NCBI RefSeq assembly: GCF_018531495.1
Contig: NZ_JAHDTI010000001.1
Coordinates: 1,178,001-1,242,000, forward strand
DNA length: 64,000 nucleotides
Source: Nonomuraea sediminis
GTDB taxonomy: Bacteria; Actinomycetota; Actinomycetes; Streptosporangiales; Streptosporangiaceae
Reading direction: 5' to 3'
Part shown: in pieces, positions 50,234-59,616 of the stretch
Layout: each line of letters starts with the position of its first letter
Numbering within the stretch: position 1 is the first letter of the stretch
Notes under the pieces: generated by a model
Database searches by the model: none
The model's input: only the letters and a program-made list of their open reading frames with translations
What the model was told of the DNA's origin: nothing
Program-made: the position numbers and the translations under genes

Positions 50234-51520
50234 TCACTGCACTGTGTTGCTGGCCCAGATGGGTGTTCCGTCCGGGCGGTAGATGACCAGATTCCCGTCG
50301 TCCTGCATGACCAGGTGGCTGCCTGGGTTTCCGTCTGTGTTGCTGGCCCAGACCGGCTGGGCGCTCGCGTTGTAGACGACAAGGTTTCCGTCGTCCTGCA
50401 TGATGCACACCCCGACGCCGCCGGGCTTGGGGCGCGTATCCCACAGTGCCAGCACCTCGGGGTCGCGGTAGAGCACGAGGTTGGCGTCGTCCTGGTACGT
50501 CAGGCGAAATCGCCCGCTGGCCGACCCGATGGAGGCGTTCGAGGTCAGTACCTCACCCGGCTGCATGTCGTCACCGGCGGCTGGCGGGCCTGTCGGTAGC
50601 GATGGCCAACGGCGGGTCACTTCGTTGACGGTGTATTCCAGGATGTAGTCCTGCGGCAGCGCGGGCATGTGGCCGTGGCTGAACCAGTACCGCACGTAGC
50701 TCGTCTCGTTCATCCACTTGGCCAGCCAGTACGAGGTCTCCTGACCCGCGGCGAAGAACGGCTGGTTGGTGAAGGGGTTGATCAAGGTGAATTGCAGGCG
50801 GGCGCTGAGTTCAGGTGCGGGCCACCACAGGTCGTTGTCGGTCAGGCTCGCCAGGTGGCTGAGAACGAAAGCTTCGAGAGGTGCGGGCAGGAAGGGTAGG
50901 GAGGTGGGGCGGAGCTTTCCAGGGATGCGCCGGTAGATGCCCACCTCCGCGCCGATGCCGCCGGGGAAGCTGGGGATGCCGAGGAACTTCTGGCACCATC
51001 CCTTCCATAGTTGGATCACCACTGGCTGGCCGTCGATGACGGTCTCGACGATGGTCGAGGCGTACCCGGGCCACTGCAGGGCCAGGAAGCACGGCAGGGC
51101 GGCGCAGAGTTCCTTCCACCGCTCTGACGTCTCGACATAGGAGTAGCCGTCGACGATCTGGATCGTTGGGGTGCTGAAATCCTGGACGCTGTCCGACGCC
51201 CACAGCGCATTCCCCGCGCCGTCATAGATCACGAGGTTGCCGTCATCCTGGAGAACCAGCCGGGCGCCAGGGTGGCCGTCGGTACCGGCAGCCCACAACG
51301 GCACTCCCTGAGGGTCGTAGAGCACCAGGTTGCCATCGCCCTGCATGATCGCCATAGCCGCCGGTTGGCCTGCGGTGTCGGACGCCCACAGCGGCTGTCC
51401 GACCTGGGCGCGGTAGAGCACCAGGTTGCCATCGCCTTGGAGGATGAGCCGGAGCCAGCCGTTGTTCGACTCCAGCGTCTCGTTGATCTTCAGGCTCTGG
51501 TCGGGTAACAGATGGTCCAT
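50234..51520 (-). CDS. Double bulb-type lectin protein
   Basis: 428 residues from the ATG at 51520. Two B-lectin domains frame the chain: about 1-105 and 320-428. Six QxDxNxVxY-type repeats are visible (QGDGNLVLY twice, QDDGNLVIY twice, QDDANLVLY, QDDGNLVVY), the mannose-binding pattern. The central 200 residues (VVIQLWKGWCQKFLGIP, GIGAEVGIYRRIPGK, LQFTLINPFTNQPFF) resemble DUF4474-like domains. No signal peptide is seen, so export may use another route. It diverges from the giant-gene operon, 100 nt away. Confidence 0.85.
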   Translation of the reverse strand: MDHLLPDQSLKINETLESNNGWLRLILQGDGNLVLYRAQVGQPLWASDTAGQPAAMAIMQGDGNLVLYDPQGVPLWAAGTDGHPGARLVLQDDGNLVIYDGAGNALWASDSVQDFSTPTIQIVDGYSYVETSERWKELCAALPCFLALQWPGYASTIVETVIDGQPVVIQLWKGWCQKFLGIPSFPGGIGAEVGIYRRIPGKLRPTSLPFLPAPLEAFVLSHLASLTDNDLWWPAPELSARLQFTLINPFTNQPFFAAGQETSYWLAKWMNETSYVRYWFSHGHMPALPQDYILEYTVNEVTRRWPSLPTGPPAAGDDMQPGEVLTSNASIGSASGRFRLTYQDDANLVLYRDPEVLALWDTRPKPGGVGVCIMQDDGNLVVYNASAQPVWASNTDGNPGSHLVMQDDGNLVIYRPDGTPIWASNTVQ

Positions 51521-51620
51521 CGGGCCTTCTTCCGTAGAAACCGAGAATGCGCTCAACGGCATGGGTACGCAATCGCTCCGGCGTTGACAGCGCGGGGGTC
51601 ACCGTTGACCATCGATCGGT

Positions 51621-53765
51621 ATGGGCCTGGATGCGGTTCCGCTCGACCTTGGCTCGCTTCCGGCCGTACTGGCCGGGCCTATTGTGCGACGGCTGACTCG
51701 CACGCAAGTGTCGGTGTGGGTGGCCCTGTCGCGCCCGGACGATGTCACGCTGCACGTGCAGGGGCAGCCGGATGTGACCGTGACGCCGGTTCAGGTGGGC
51801 GTTCATCTCTGGCTGGCGGTGCTCACCTCGATGGGTGACTTCACCGCCGGATCGATCTTCCCCTACTCGCTGTCGTCACCAGGCTGGACGGCCACACCGA
51901 ACTGGGCTGATTTCGGCATCGGCGCACCGCTGCCCTCCTTCCCAGGGCTTCCCACGGCGCTGACAGATCTGGCGGTGCTGCACACGTCGTGCCGCAAGTT
52001 CCATGGGAACGCCCGGGACGGTTTGACACTCGCACCGGATCTGATCGCCGCGTCGCCTCGGCCGAACCTGCTGCTGCTCACCGGAGACCAGATCTACGCC
52101 GACGACGTGCCCGCGGTGCTGGCGCCGCGCATCCGGCGGATCGCGGCCGATCTGGTCGGGCGGGACGAGAGTGCGGTGTTCGGGCCGCTGCCGAAGATCG
52201 GCGGGCGGCAGGCGCCGGGTGAGGCGTTCGGGCTCACGTCGTCGGACGCGTCAGACCATCTGTGGGCCTTCGGCGAATACCTGGCCGTCCATCTGCTGGC
52301 GTGGTCGGATGTGCTGTGGCCTGCAGCGCTGCCGCCGTGGTCCGCCGTCGATCCGGCGGTGGATCTGGATCCTGCGTTGGGCATGACCGAAGCCGATTGG
52401 AACGTTCTATCGAGCAAGGTGACGACGTTCCGGCAGGGACTGCCCGCCGTACGCCGGACGCTGGCGAACGTGCCCACGCTGATGGTCCTGGACGACCACG
52501 AGGTGACCGACGACTGGAACCTGAACTTCCGGTGGGCTGCCAAGGTCTACGCCGACCCGCGCGGTCGTCGCCTTGTCGCCAATGCGCTGCTCGCCTACAA
52601 CCTGTGCCAGCACTGGGGCAACGTGCCTGACCGGTTCGCCGCGGCGGGGACGCCGGAAGCGCAGGTGCTGGCCGATCTCCAGCCGGACCTGGCCAGGCTG
52701 GGCGTCCCGGTCGGGCCGCCCGCAGCGCCGCCGAGCGCGTTACGCGATCCCTCGCCCACGTCGATCCGGTACGACATGACGCTGGGCCCGGCCGAGGGTC
52801 TGCCGATACGGCTGACGTTGCTCGACGAGCGCACCATGCGGGAGTTCCCCGATGACAGGGGACCCGCCGCGCGGATCTCGCACACGGCGCTGGCCGCCAT
52901 GCTCCCAAGTGGGACGCCGGGACCGACGATCGTGGTCGCGCCCTCCCCCGCGTTCGGCACGCATGTGGTCGAGCACGTCATCCAGCCAGCGGCGAACCTG
53001 TTCCCCGGCGGCGCGGTGTTCGCCGACTACGAGTCGTGGCCGGGGGTCACCGCGAACTACGCGGACTTCCTGGCCCGGCTGGCCGCGCTCGGTCCGGTGG
53101 TGGCCTTGTCGGGTGACGTGCACTACGGCGCCGCGGCCGGCTTCGACTACGACGCCGCCCGGGCGGGAGCGGGGCTCACCTGCAGCGGGGCCAAGAACGC
53201 CGACTCGATGACACTGGCGCTGCATCTGGCCGGGGACTTCGCCATGAAGGTGGGCCTGGAGCGGGCGAGGTCGTTCTCCGGGTTCCGCGATCTCACCCCG
53301 GCGCAGCGGGCCTCGCTGGCCGCGCCGCCTGCGGCAGGGACGAGCCTGCCGTACGACGATGTGGCGGACATCGCGGTCGGACGGGTGCTGCGCGCGGGTC
53401 AGGAGAGCCCGGCCGTGCTGGCCGCGCAGGTAGCCACGGCGTACGGGCTCGGTCCCGCGGACTTCCGTTACACCATCACCCCGGTGGACGACGAGCGCAT
53501 GCCGGACTCAGGACCGCTGCTGACCGACATGCTTGCGGCTCCGGCGCCGTGGACGGGCTGGGACCCCGCCAAGTCGGTGCAGATGCTCCACGCGCTCCGC
53601 GCCGGCGACCTGCACCGCATCGGGCACATGTTCAGCGGGCTTCCGCAGGTCGCGCTCGTCTGGTTCACCGGCGGCCCGCTCACCGTCCACCAGCGGCTGT
53701 ACGGCGCGGCCGGCGAAACAGGCACCGCCCAGCAGGTCACCGAGGTGATGGTGAGGCTCGCATGA
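51621..53765 (+). CDS. PhoD-like metallophosphoesterase, first gene of the giant-protein operon
   Basis: 714 residues. Metallophosphoesterase metal ligands in order: VLHTSCRK, LLLTGDQIYADDV, MVLDDHEVTDDW and ALSGDVHYGAAAGF. This is the PhoD-like set. The N-terminal 95 residues form a beta domain (VSVWVALSRPDDVTLHVQG), as in PhoD. No signal peptide is visible, unusual for PhoD phosphatases, which are secreted by Tat. The C-terminal 130 residues (RYTITPVDDERMPDSG) are not part of the fold. The stop overlaps the DUF6603 start by 4 nt. Confidence 0.85.
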   Translation: MGLDAVPLDLGSLPAVLAGPIVRRLTRTQVSVWVALSRPDDVTLHVQGQPDVTVTPVQVGVHLWLAVLTSMGDFTAGSIFPYSLSSPGWTATPNWADFGIGAPLPSFPGLPTALTDLAVLHTSCRKFHGNARDGLTLAPDLIAASPRPNLLLLTGDQIYADDVPAVLAPRIRRIAADLVGRDESAVFGPLPKIGGRQAPGEAFGLTSSDASDHLWAFGEYLAVHLLAWSDVLWPAALPPWSAVDPAVDLDPALGMTEADWNVLSSKVTTFRQGLPAVRRTLANVPTLMVLDDHEVTDDWNLNFRWAAKVYADPRGRRLVANALLAYNLCQHWGNVPDRFAAAGTPEAQVLADLQPDLARLGVPVGPPAAPPSALRDPSPTSIRYDMTLGPAEGLPIRLTLLDERTMREFPDDRGPAARISHTALAAMLPSGTPGPTIVVAPSPAFGTHVVEHVIQPAANLFPGGAVFADYESWPGVTANYADFLARLAALGPVVALSGDVHYGAAAGFDYDAARAGAGLTCSGAKNADSMTLALHLAGDFAMKVGLERARSFSGFRDLTPAQRASLAAPPAAGTSLPYDDVADIAVGRVLRAGQESPAVLAAQVATAYGLGPADFRYTITPVDDERMPDSGPLLTDMLAAPAPWTGWDPAKSVQMLHALRAGDLHRIGHMFSGLPQVALVWFTGGPLTVHQRLYGAAGETGTAQQVTEVMVRLA

Positions 53766-56700
53766 CGGATTCGCTGTTCACGGACCTCACCGATCTCGTG
53801 GTCGAGGCGGTGGAGTCGGCCCTGGCGGGGCGCACCAAGACGCTGGCGGCCTGGACGCCGCCCGATCCGGCGCAGGTCCGTTCCCGGCTGGCGGACCTGG
53901 CGGCCCGGGCGGCTCAGACGGGTTCCGCAGGGGATCCCGGGGCTTGGGTCAGCGCGGTGAACGCGTGGTGGCAGGGCCTGGACGACCTGGCCTCCGCGGC
54001 GGGCGTGAGCCGTGACGCGCTTGTCGTGCGCGTGCTGCAGGAACGGCTGCCGCGGCTGGCCGCGTTCCTCATGGTGACCGGGGTGATCGGTAAGGACACG
54101 ATCGACCGCGACCGAGTACGGCAGATGCTCACCGATCCGACGGTGCTGGTCAACGAGCAACTGTGGGACGCACTCGGCGGCAGCGACACGCTGCCCGCGG
54201 TGATCGTCGGACTGCTGGTGATGTTCCCGCAGACGATCATCGCCTTGGCTCGAGGCGACCTGCACGTCCTGGCTCCGGATCCGCCGGGCACGTCGGCTCC
54301 TGGTCAGTGGCGTGACTATCGGGCCACCACGCGGACGTGGCTGTCGATCACGGTCCCGATCGGCGATCCAGCCTCGGCCAATCCCCACCCGGCCAGCGCG
54401 TACGACTGGGTCGGCGGCATCCTGCCGGACTTGTCGGCGACGCTGGCCTTCCGAGGCAGCCGCCGCGCTCGTGGAGACGGATCTCGCGGCACCGACTTCG
54501 AGGCCTGGCTGGCGTTGGCGGTCGACCAGGACCGCTGGCAGTACAACCTGGGCAAGGGCTGGTACGTGCGGGTGGAGCCAGGGATCACGGCTGGATTCGG
54601 CCACGATGCCGGGAACCAATCCGGCCAGGGGACCTGGCATGGGGCGTTCCGGCCGTTCTCCACCACGCACCGGCCGGAGGGTCCCACGGATCCTGTCGAG
54701 GTGTCGATCGGTCGGGAGCTGCCAGGCGGGGCCCCCGACATCGCGTTCGGCCCGCCGTACGACACGCGGTTCGTCATCAAGGACCTGGGCGCGTACCTGA
54801 GGCTGCGGGAGGCGCACCCGATCTTCGAGATCGGCGTGTTCGTCAAGGAGCTGTCGGCGGTGCTGACCAACCGGTGGTTCCGGACGTTCGGCGCGACCGA
54901 CAACACCTTCGGTGAGGGCCTTCGGGCAGAGCTCGATCTCGAGGCCGCCTACGCCGAGGGCACCGGGTTCCGGCTGAATCTGGGGGCGGGATTCGACGTC
55001 CTGATCCAGCTGGACAAGACGGTGCTGGGCGATCGGGATCCGGCCAAACGCGCCTTCGACCTGACCCTGCACAGCATCCGGCTGACCGTGCCGCTGCGGG
55101 CGACGGCCGACGACTTCGACATCCGCCTGGAGGCCCGCTTCCATGTATCCCTGCGGATCGGCCCGGTCACGGTGGTCGTCGACGGCGCGGGCGGCTGGGT
55201 CGGCTACTGGAACGAACCCGGCGAGGGCAAGCACTATCTGGGTCTGCTCCCACCGACGGGAGTCGGTCTGCAGATCGCGGCCGGCCCGTTCACCGGCGGC
55301 GGTTTCCTCGACTTCACCGGTGGGCCGAACGACATGTACGCGGGGCTGGTCTACGTCAAGATCGGCGCTTTCGAGATCACCGCGTTCGGCATCCACGAAC
55401 TGACCACGGGAACGCCGCGGCGCACCTCGTTCATCATGGTGCTCGGCATCCGCTTCTCCCCTGGCATCCAGCTCGGCTTCGGCTTCGAGATCTCCGGGTT
55501 CGGCGGCCTGGTCGGCATCAACAGGCGGGCCGACACCGACGCGCTGCGCGAGCGGCTCACCTCCGGCGCGGCGGGCAACGTGCTGTTCGCCGAGGACCCG
55601 ATCCGCAACGCGCCGGCGATCCTCGGCGATCTGGGCGCGCTGTTCCCTCCGCATGCAGGGACGTACGTCTTCGGGCCGACGGTCCAGATCTCCTGGCTGA
55701 ACATCGCGGGCAACAAGCTCGTCCGCTTCGATCTCGGGATCTTCTTCGAGTTCCCGGGCCCCTCGAAGATCATCATCTTGGGCTCGGTGCGAGCCGAGAT
55801 TCCCGGCGCGGCCGAGCTGTTGCATCTACGGCTCGATCTGGTCGGGATCCTCGACTTCGTGCACCGGACCATCGAGTTCGACGCGACCCTGATCAACTCG
55901 AAGGCGCTGGGCGTCTTCGTCGTGACCGGCGACGCCGCCTTCCGCTCCTCCTACGGCGACCCCGCGTACGTGATGCTGACCCTCGGTGGGTTCCACCCGC
56001 GCTACAAGCCGGAACCGGCCATCTTCCCGGAGCTGACGCGGGTGGCGCTGACCTTGAAGCAGCCGTCGAACTCGCTGTTCCTCCGCTTCGAGGCCTACCT
56101 GGCGGTGACCACCAACACCTTCCAGGTGGGCGGCAAGCTGGAGGTCGGGATCAAGGCGGGACCGCTGAACGCGATCGGGTTCGTCGCCCTCGACGCGCTG
56201 ATCCAGTTCACGCCGTTCTACTTCGACGTGGAGATCTCCGCCGGGTTCCGGATCCGATGGAACGCGATCACGCTGGCCGGCGTGGTGATCAGCGGGCGGA
56301 TCACCGGACCCGGGCCGGTGACCGTATCCGGCAGCTTCTGCTTCGAGCTGCTGTTTTTCGACATCTGCTGGAGCGACTCGTTCACGATCGGCGATTCCGG
56401 CGACCCACCGCCCCCGCCGGTGGGCAGCGTCTCGCAGGCGCTGCGGCAGGAGCTGACCCAGCCGGACAACCTGGCCGCGCGTGGTGGCGACGATCCGCAC
56501 GCGGTCCAGAAGGTGCGCGGCGCACCGGCCCGCCCGGTCGTCTCACCGCTCGGCACGCTGGAGTGGACCCAGAAGCGGGTGCCGTTCGACCTGCTCATCG
56601 AGCGCTTCGAGGGCCGTCCCCTGGCCGCTCGGCAGTCGCTGGTGCTGGAATGCCCGCAGGCGCAGGGCACCGTACGCGACCGGTTCGCGCCCGGCTCGTT

Positions 56701-57094
56701 CTGCACGCTCACGCAGTCGGATGCGCTGAACCGGTCCGCGTTCGAGAACCTGGACGCCGGGATCGTCCTCGGCTTCGCCCAGCAGTCGGCGGCAGGGGTC
56801 GCACACCAACGCACGATCGTCGAGATGCGGCTGCCCAAGCCGGACACCTTCGCCGGGGCGATCTTCGCCTTCCCCAAAGTGGTGCTCGCGGGGACACGTG
56901 AACGGCAGGCCCCCTCGGACGTCCGGACGAAGGCGGCCGCCGTCTCGGTCCGCGACGAGACCTTCGAGGTACGCGACGCGACAGGGACCGTGCAGGCCGC
57001 CAGGCGTAGCGCGGCCGACGCGCACCAGCGGGCGAAGGTGTACGGCGGCACCGCGACGGCCACCGGCGACGTCGTGGATATCGGAGGGATCTGA
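53762..57094 (+). CDS. DUF6603 giant beta-rich protein
   Basis: 1110 residues from the ATG at 53762. A helical N-terminal domain (about 1-160) is followed by a very long beta-rich region, including GFEISGFGGLVGINRRADTD, NAPAILGDLGALFPPHAGTY and VSGSFCFELLFFDICWSDSF, the DUF6603 blocks, then a Pro-rich linker and a C-terminal domain of about 200 residues. No signal peptide and no membrane helix are seen. Repeated amphipathic strands suggest a large beta-sheet or tube. DUF6603 has no known function. Translationally linked to both neighbours. Confidence 0.8.
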   Translation: MTDSLFTDLTDLVVEAVESALAGRTKTLAAWTPPDPAQVRSRLADLAARAAQTGSAGDPGAWVSAVNAWWQGLDDLASAAGVSRDALVVRVLQERLPRLAAFLMVTGVIGKDTIDRDRVRQMLTDPTVLVNEQLWDALGGSDTLPAVIVGLLVMFPQTIIALARGDLHVLAPDPPGTSAPGQWRDYRATTRTWLSITVPIGDPASANPHPASAYDWVGGILPDLSATLAFRGSRRARGDGSRGTDFEAWLALAVDQDRWQYNLGKGWYVRVEPGITAGFGHDAGNQSGQGTWHGAFRPFSTTHRPEGPTDPVEVSIGRELPGGAPDIAFGPPYDTRFVIKDLGAYLRLREAHPIFEIGVFVKELSAVLTNRWFRTFGATDNTFGEGLRAELDLEAAYAEGTGFRLNLGAGFDVLIQLDKTVLGDRDPAKRAFDLTLHSIRLTVPLRATADDFDIRLEARFHVSLRIGPVTVVVDGAGGWVGYWNEPGEGKHYLGLLPPTGVGLQIAAGPFTGGGFLDFTGGPNDMYAGLVYVKIGAFEITAFGIHELTTGTPRRTSFIMVLGIRFSPGIQLGFGFEISGFGGLVGINRRADTDALRERLTSGAAGNVLFAEDPIRNAPAILGDLGALFPPHAGTYVFGPTVQISWLNIAGNKLVRFDLGIFFEFPGPSKIIILGSVRAEIPGAAELLHLRLDLVGILDFVHRTIEFDATLINSKALGVFVVTGDAAFRSSYGDPAYVMLTLGGFHPRYKPEPAIFPELTRVALTLKQPSNSLFLRFEAYLAVTTNTFQVGGKLEVGIKAGPLNAIGFVALDALIQFTPFYFDVEISAGFRIRWNAITLAGVVISGRITGPGPVTVSGSFCFELLFFDICWSDSFTIGDSGDPPPPPVGSVSQALRQELTQPDNLAARGGDDPHAVQKVRGAPARPVVSPLGTLEWTQKRVPFDLLIERFEGRPLAARQSLVLECPQAQGTVRDRFAPGSFCTLTQSDALNRSAFENLDAGIVLGFAQQSAAGVAHQRTIVEMRLPKPDTFAGAIFAFPKVVLAGTRERQAPSDVRTKAAAVSVRDETFEVRDATGTVQAARRSAADAHQRAKVYGGTATATGDVVDIGGI

Positions 57095-59616
57095 TGGCCG
57101 ACCTGAGGTTCCTCGGCTGGCGGCGGTCCGGCGTGTACGCGCGGGTCGCCGGCGACACGCTGACCGGCGGCCGGCTCACCGGATCGGCCGAGCTGACCAT
57201 CCGCAACACCGAGCAGGCGGGCGACCAGGTCACCGAGACCGTCCGCTTCGACATCATGGGGCCGGGCGACGTACCGGAGGTGCGCAACGGGTTCGCCTGG
57301 CATGAGGCGCCCGCGCCGGGCGCGGCCGACGCCGAGACGACCAAGTGCGTGCAGGTGGAGCTGGCCGCCGACGACCTGCCCTGGCGCTACACGCCGCAGC
57401 GGGCGGTGGGAGAGGTGCTGCGGCCGTGGCTGGCGCTGGTCGTCGGCACCGCCGGCGAGGTGGCCATCCAGCCCGGCGGCCAGGTCACGTTGTCGGGGGT
57501 GGTGCTCACATCGCATCCGCTGGGCCCGTCGGCCCGGTGGGCGCACGTGCAGGAGGACGCTGACGGGCATCCGCCGGTGGCGCGGCTGCTGTCGGCACGG
57601 CCGCTGGAGGCGCTGACGTCCTACACCGCGGTCGTGGTCCCGGCGTTCACACCCGACGGGCAGCCGTCGTGGGGGCCGACGACGGCGTCCGTGACGCTTC
57701 CCGTGCACCATGCGTGGACGTTCCACACCGGTGACGGCGGCGACTTCCCATCGCTGGCCAGGAAGCTCCACCCGGTCGCCCCACCAGACCTGGGCCGGGC
57801 GCCGCTGACGTACCAGCCGCTACCCGGTGCGCAGCCGATGGCGGTGCGCGGCGCGCTCGCGCCCGTGGGCAGCGCCGATGCGGCCGTGCCGCAGCCGATC
57901 GCCGACGACGTCGCCCTGCTGACCACCGCTCCGGTCGACCCGCGCCGCCCGGTCATCTCCGTCCCCGCGTACGGCTCCGCGTGGGTCACCACCCCGTCGA
58001 CGTGGGCCGGCCAGTTCCACACCGACCCGCGACACCGCGGTGTCGCCGGACTCGGCCTACGGATGGGGATCGAGGAGCAGGACAAGCTGGCCGACGCGGC
58101 CGCCACGCAGGCGGGAGCGCTGCGGGCGGCCGCACAGCGCATCCGCGACCTCACCGCCGGGCTGGAGGCGGCCCGGTCGCTGTGGAACCGGCGGCTGCCG
58201 CAAGACCCGATCCGGCGGCTGGCGATATTCGGACCGGCACTGCGCGGGATGATGACGGCGACCGGCAGCGTCCGTGATCGGGTGACCGCGCCAGGGCGGC
58301 CGCTGCCGCCGGCGATCTTCGCAACCGCAACACGGCGCGCGCTTCGCGGCCACGACCCGGCGAAATACCTGGCCAAGGCCAACACCTGTCCTCCTCCCCC
58401 GCCGCTCAACCCCCACGGCCTGCCGTACATCAAGCTCCGCCCGGCAGACGTCAGCGCCGATCGGTTCAAGGACCTCTTCCGCCAGTTCGACCGCCGCCCC
58501 TACAACCAGGACCTTGTCACGCGCTTCGACCGCCAGGTCTCGGCGGCGATCGAACGACTCGGCCGGGACGGTGCGCCCGCCCTGGTGCTGGTCGAAATCC
58601 TCGACCCGGTGTCCGGCCGACGGCACTCCGCTGAAGAGCTGCGATCGCTGCTCGACCGGTTGGACAGCGCAGGAGACAGCCGCGAGCTCGCCGATCTCGG
58701 TAAGGCCGTCGGTGGCACGCGGCCGCCCGAGCGGCCCTGCGCTCCCGTCGACCTGCAAGGGTTGGCCACCGCGGTAGGGGCGGCGATCGACCCGACAGGC
58801 AGGCCGTTCGTGGTGGACCGGGTGCTCGGCACCATCGACGGCCTGGACGATCAGCCGCTGACTCCGCCGGAGCTCTGTCCCGACCTGGACATCCCTGCCT
58901 GGAAGATGCTGCGTGATCACGCGCCCGACTGGCTGCTGCCCGGCGCGGGGACGCTGGACGAGCACGCGGTGACCGGGATGGCGACCAATCCGGCGTTCGT
59001 GGCCGCCTTCCTGCTGGGGCTCAATACCCAGACTCTGGGCGAGCTGCGGTTCCGCAACATTCCCGTGATGAGCGGGTGCACGCCGCTGCGGCAGTTCTGG
59101 TCGCGGGCCGACCCTGCGGCCGACAGCTACGTCGACGACATCCAGGGGATCGCGAACTGGCCCGCGAACGGGCCACTCGACGATCCGCTACTGCAACCGG
59201 TGAAGGCGCGCGGCACCGACCTCGTGGTCGTGTTTCGCACGCCGTTGTTCCGCCGTTATCCGGCGACGATCGTCTACCTGGCCCCTGCCGCCATGAGCGG
59301 CGGTCAGCCCGACTGGGAGGCAGAACCAGACTTCGCCAACCGGCTGTGGCCCATCTTCCAGGGCGCGGTCACCCCGGAGATCGTGTTCTTCGGCTTCGCC
59401 CTGGATCCGGCCGCCGGGAAACGGCACTGGGTCGTGCTCGAGGAGCCGCCGCCGGGCTTCCGCTTCTTCAACGTGGTCCAGCCGGAGTGGGACGCCGCCC
59501 GCAGGTCGAGCTTCACGGGGGCGACGGACGGGGGCGGCTTCGCGGCGGCGGCGTTCGCCGACCCGTTCCGGGTGATGATCCGCGGTTCGTCCCTGATCCC
59601 GGGAGGCGCCCCGTGA
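57094..59616 (+). CDS. Giant protein of unknown function, second in the series
   Basis: 840 residues; the ATG at 57094 shares its first base with the previous stop codon (TGATG). The N-terminus is beta-rich (LTGSAELTIRNTEQAGDQV), the middle helical (IRDLTAGLEAARSLWNRRL), and the C-terminus has VTPEIVFFGFALDPAAGKRH and WVVLEEPPPGFRFFNVVQP. I recall the last block as conserved in proteins next to DUF6603 genes, but the family has no name I know. No signal peptide, transmembrane segment or catalytic motif is recognised. Confidence 0.75.
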   Translation: MADLRFLGWRRSGVYARVAGDTLTGGRLTGSAELTIRNTEQAGDQVTETVRFDIMGPGDVPEVRNGFAWHEAPAPGAADAETTKCVQVELAADDLPWRYTPQRAVGEVLRPWLALVVGTAGEVAIQPGGQVTLSGVVLTSHPLGPSARWAHVQEDADGHPPVARLLSARPLEALTSYTAVVVPAFTPDGQPSWGPTTASVTLPVHHAWTFHTGDGGDFPSLARKLHPVAPPDLGRAPLTYQPLPGAQPMAVRGALAPVGSADAAVPQPIADDVALLTTAPVDPRRPVISVPAYGSAWVTTPSTWAGQFHTDPRHRGVAGLGLRMGIEEQDKLADAAATQAGALRAAAQRIRDLTAGLEAARSLWNRRLPQDPIRRLAIFGPALRGMMTATGSVRDRVTAPGRPLPPAIFATATRRALRGHDPAKYLAKANTCPPPPPLNPHGLPYIKLRPADVSADRFKDLFRQFDRRPYNQDLVTRFDRQVSAAIERLGRDGAPALVLVEILDPVSGRRHSAEELRSLLDRLDSAGDSRELADLGKAVGGTRPPERPCAPVDLQGLATAVGAAIDPTGRPFVVDRVLGTIDGLDDQPLTPPELCPDLDIPAWKMLRDHAPDWLLPGAGTLDEHAVTGMATNPAFVAAFLLGLNTQTLGELRFRNIPVMSGCTPLRQFWSRADPAADSYVDDIQGIANWPANGPLDDPLLQPVKARGTDLVVVFRTPLFRRYPATIVYLAPAAMSGGQPDWEAEPDFANRLWPIFQGAVTPEIVFFGFALDPAAGKRHWVVLEEPPPGFRFFNVVQPEWDAARRSSFTGATDGGGFAAAAFADPFRVMIRGSSLIPGGAP

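Noticed and set aside
53468..55825. 785-codon minus-strand open frame
   Set aside because: Antisense to the PhoD-like and DUF6603 genes, which have clear conserved blocks and coupled starts.
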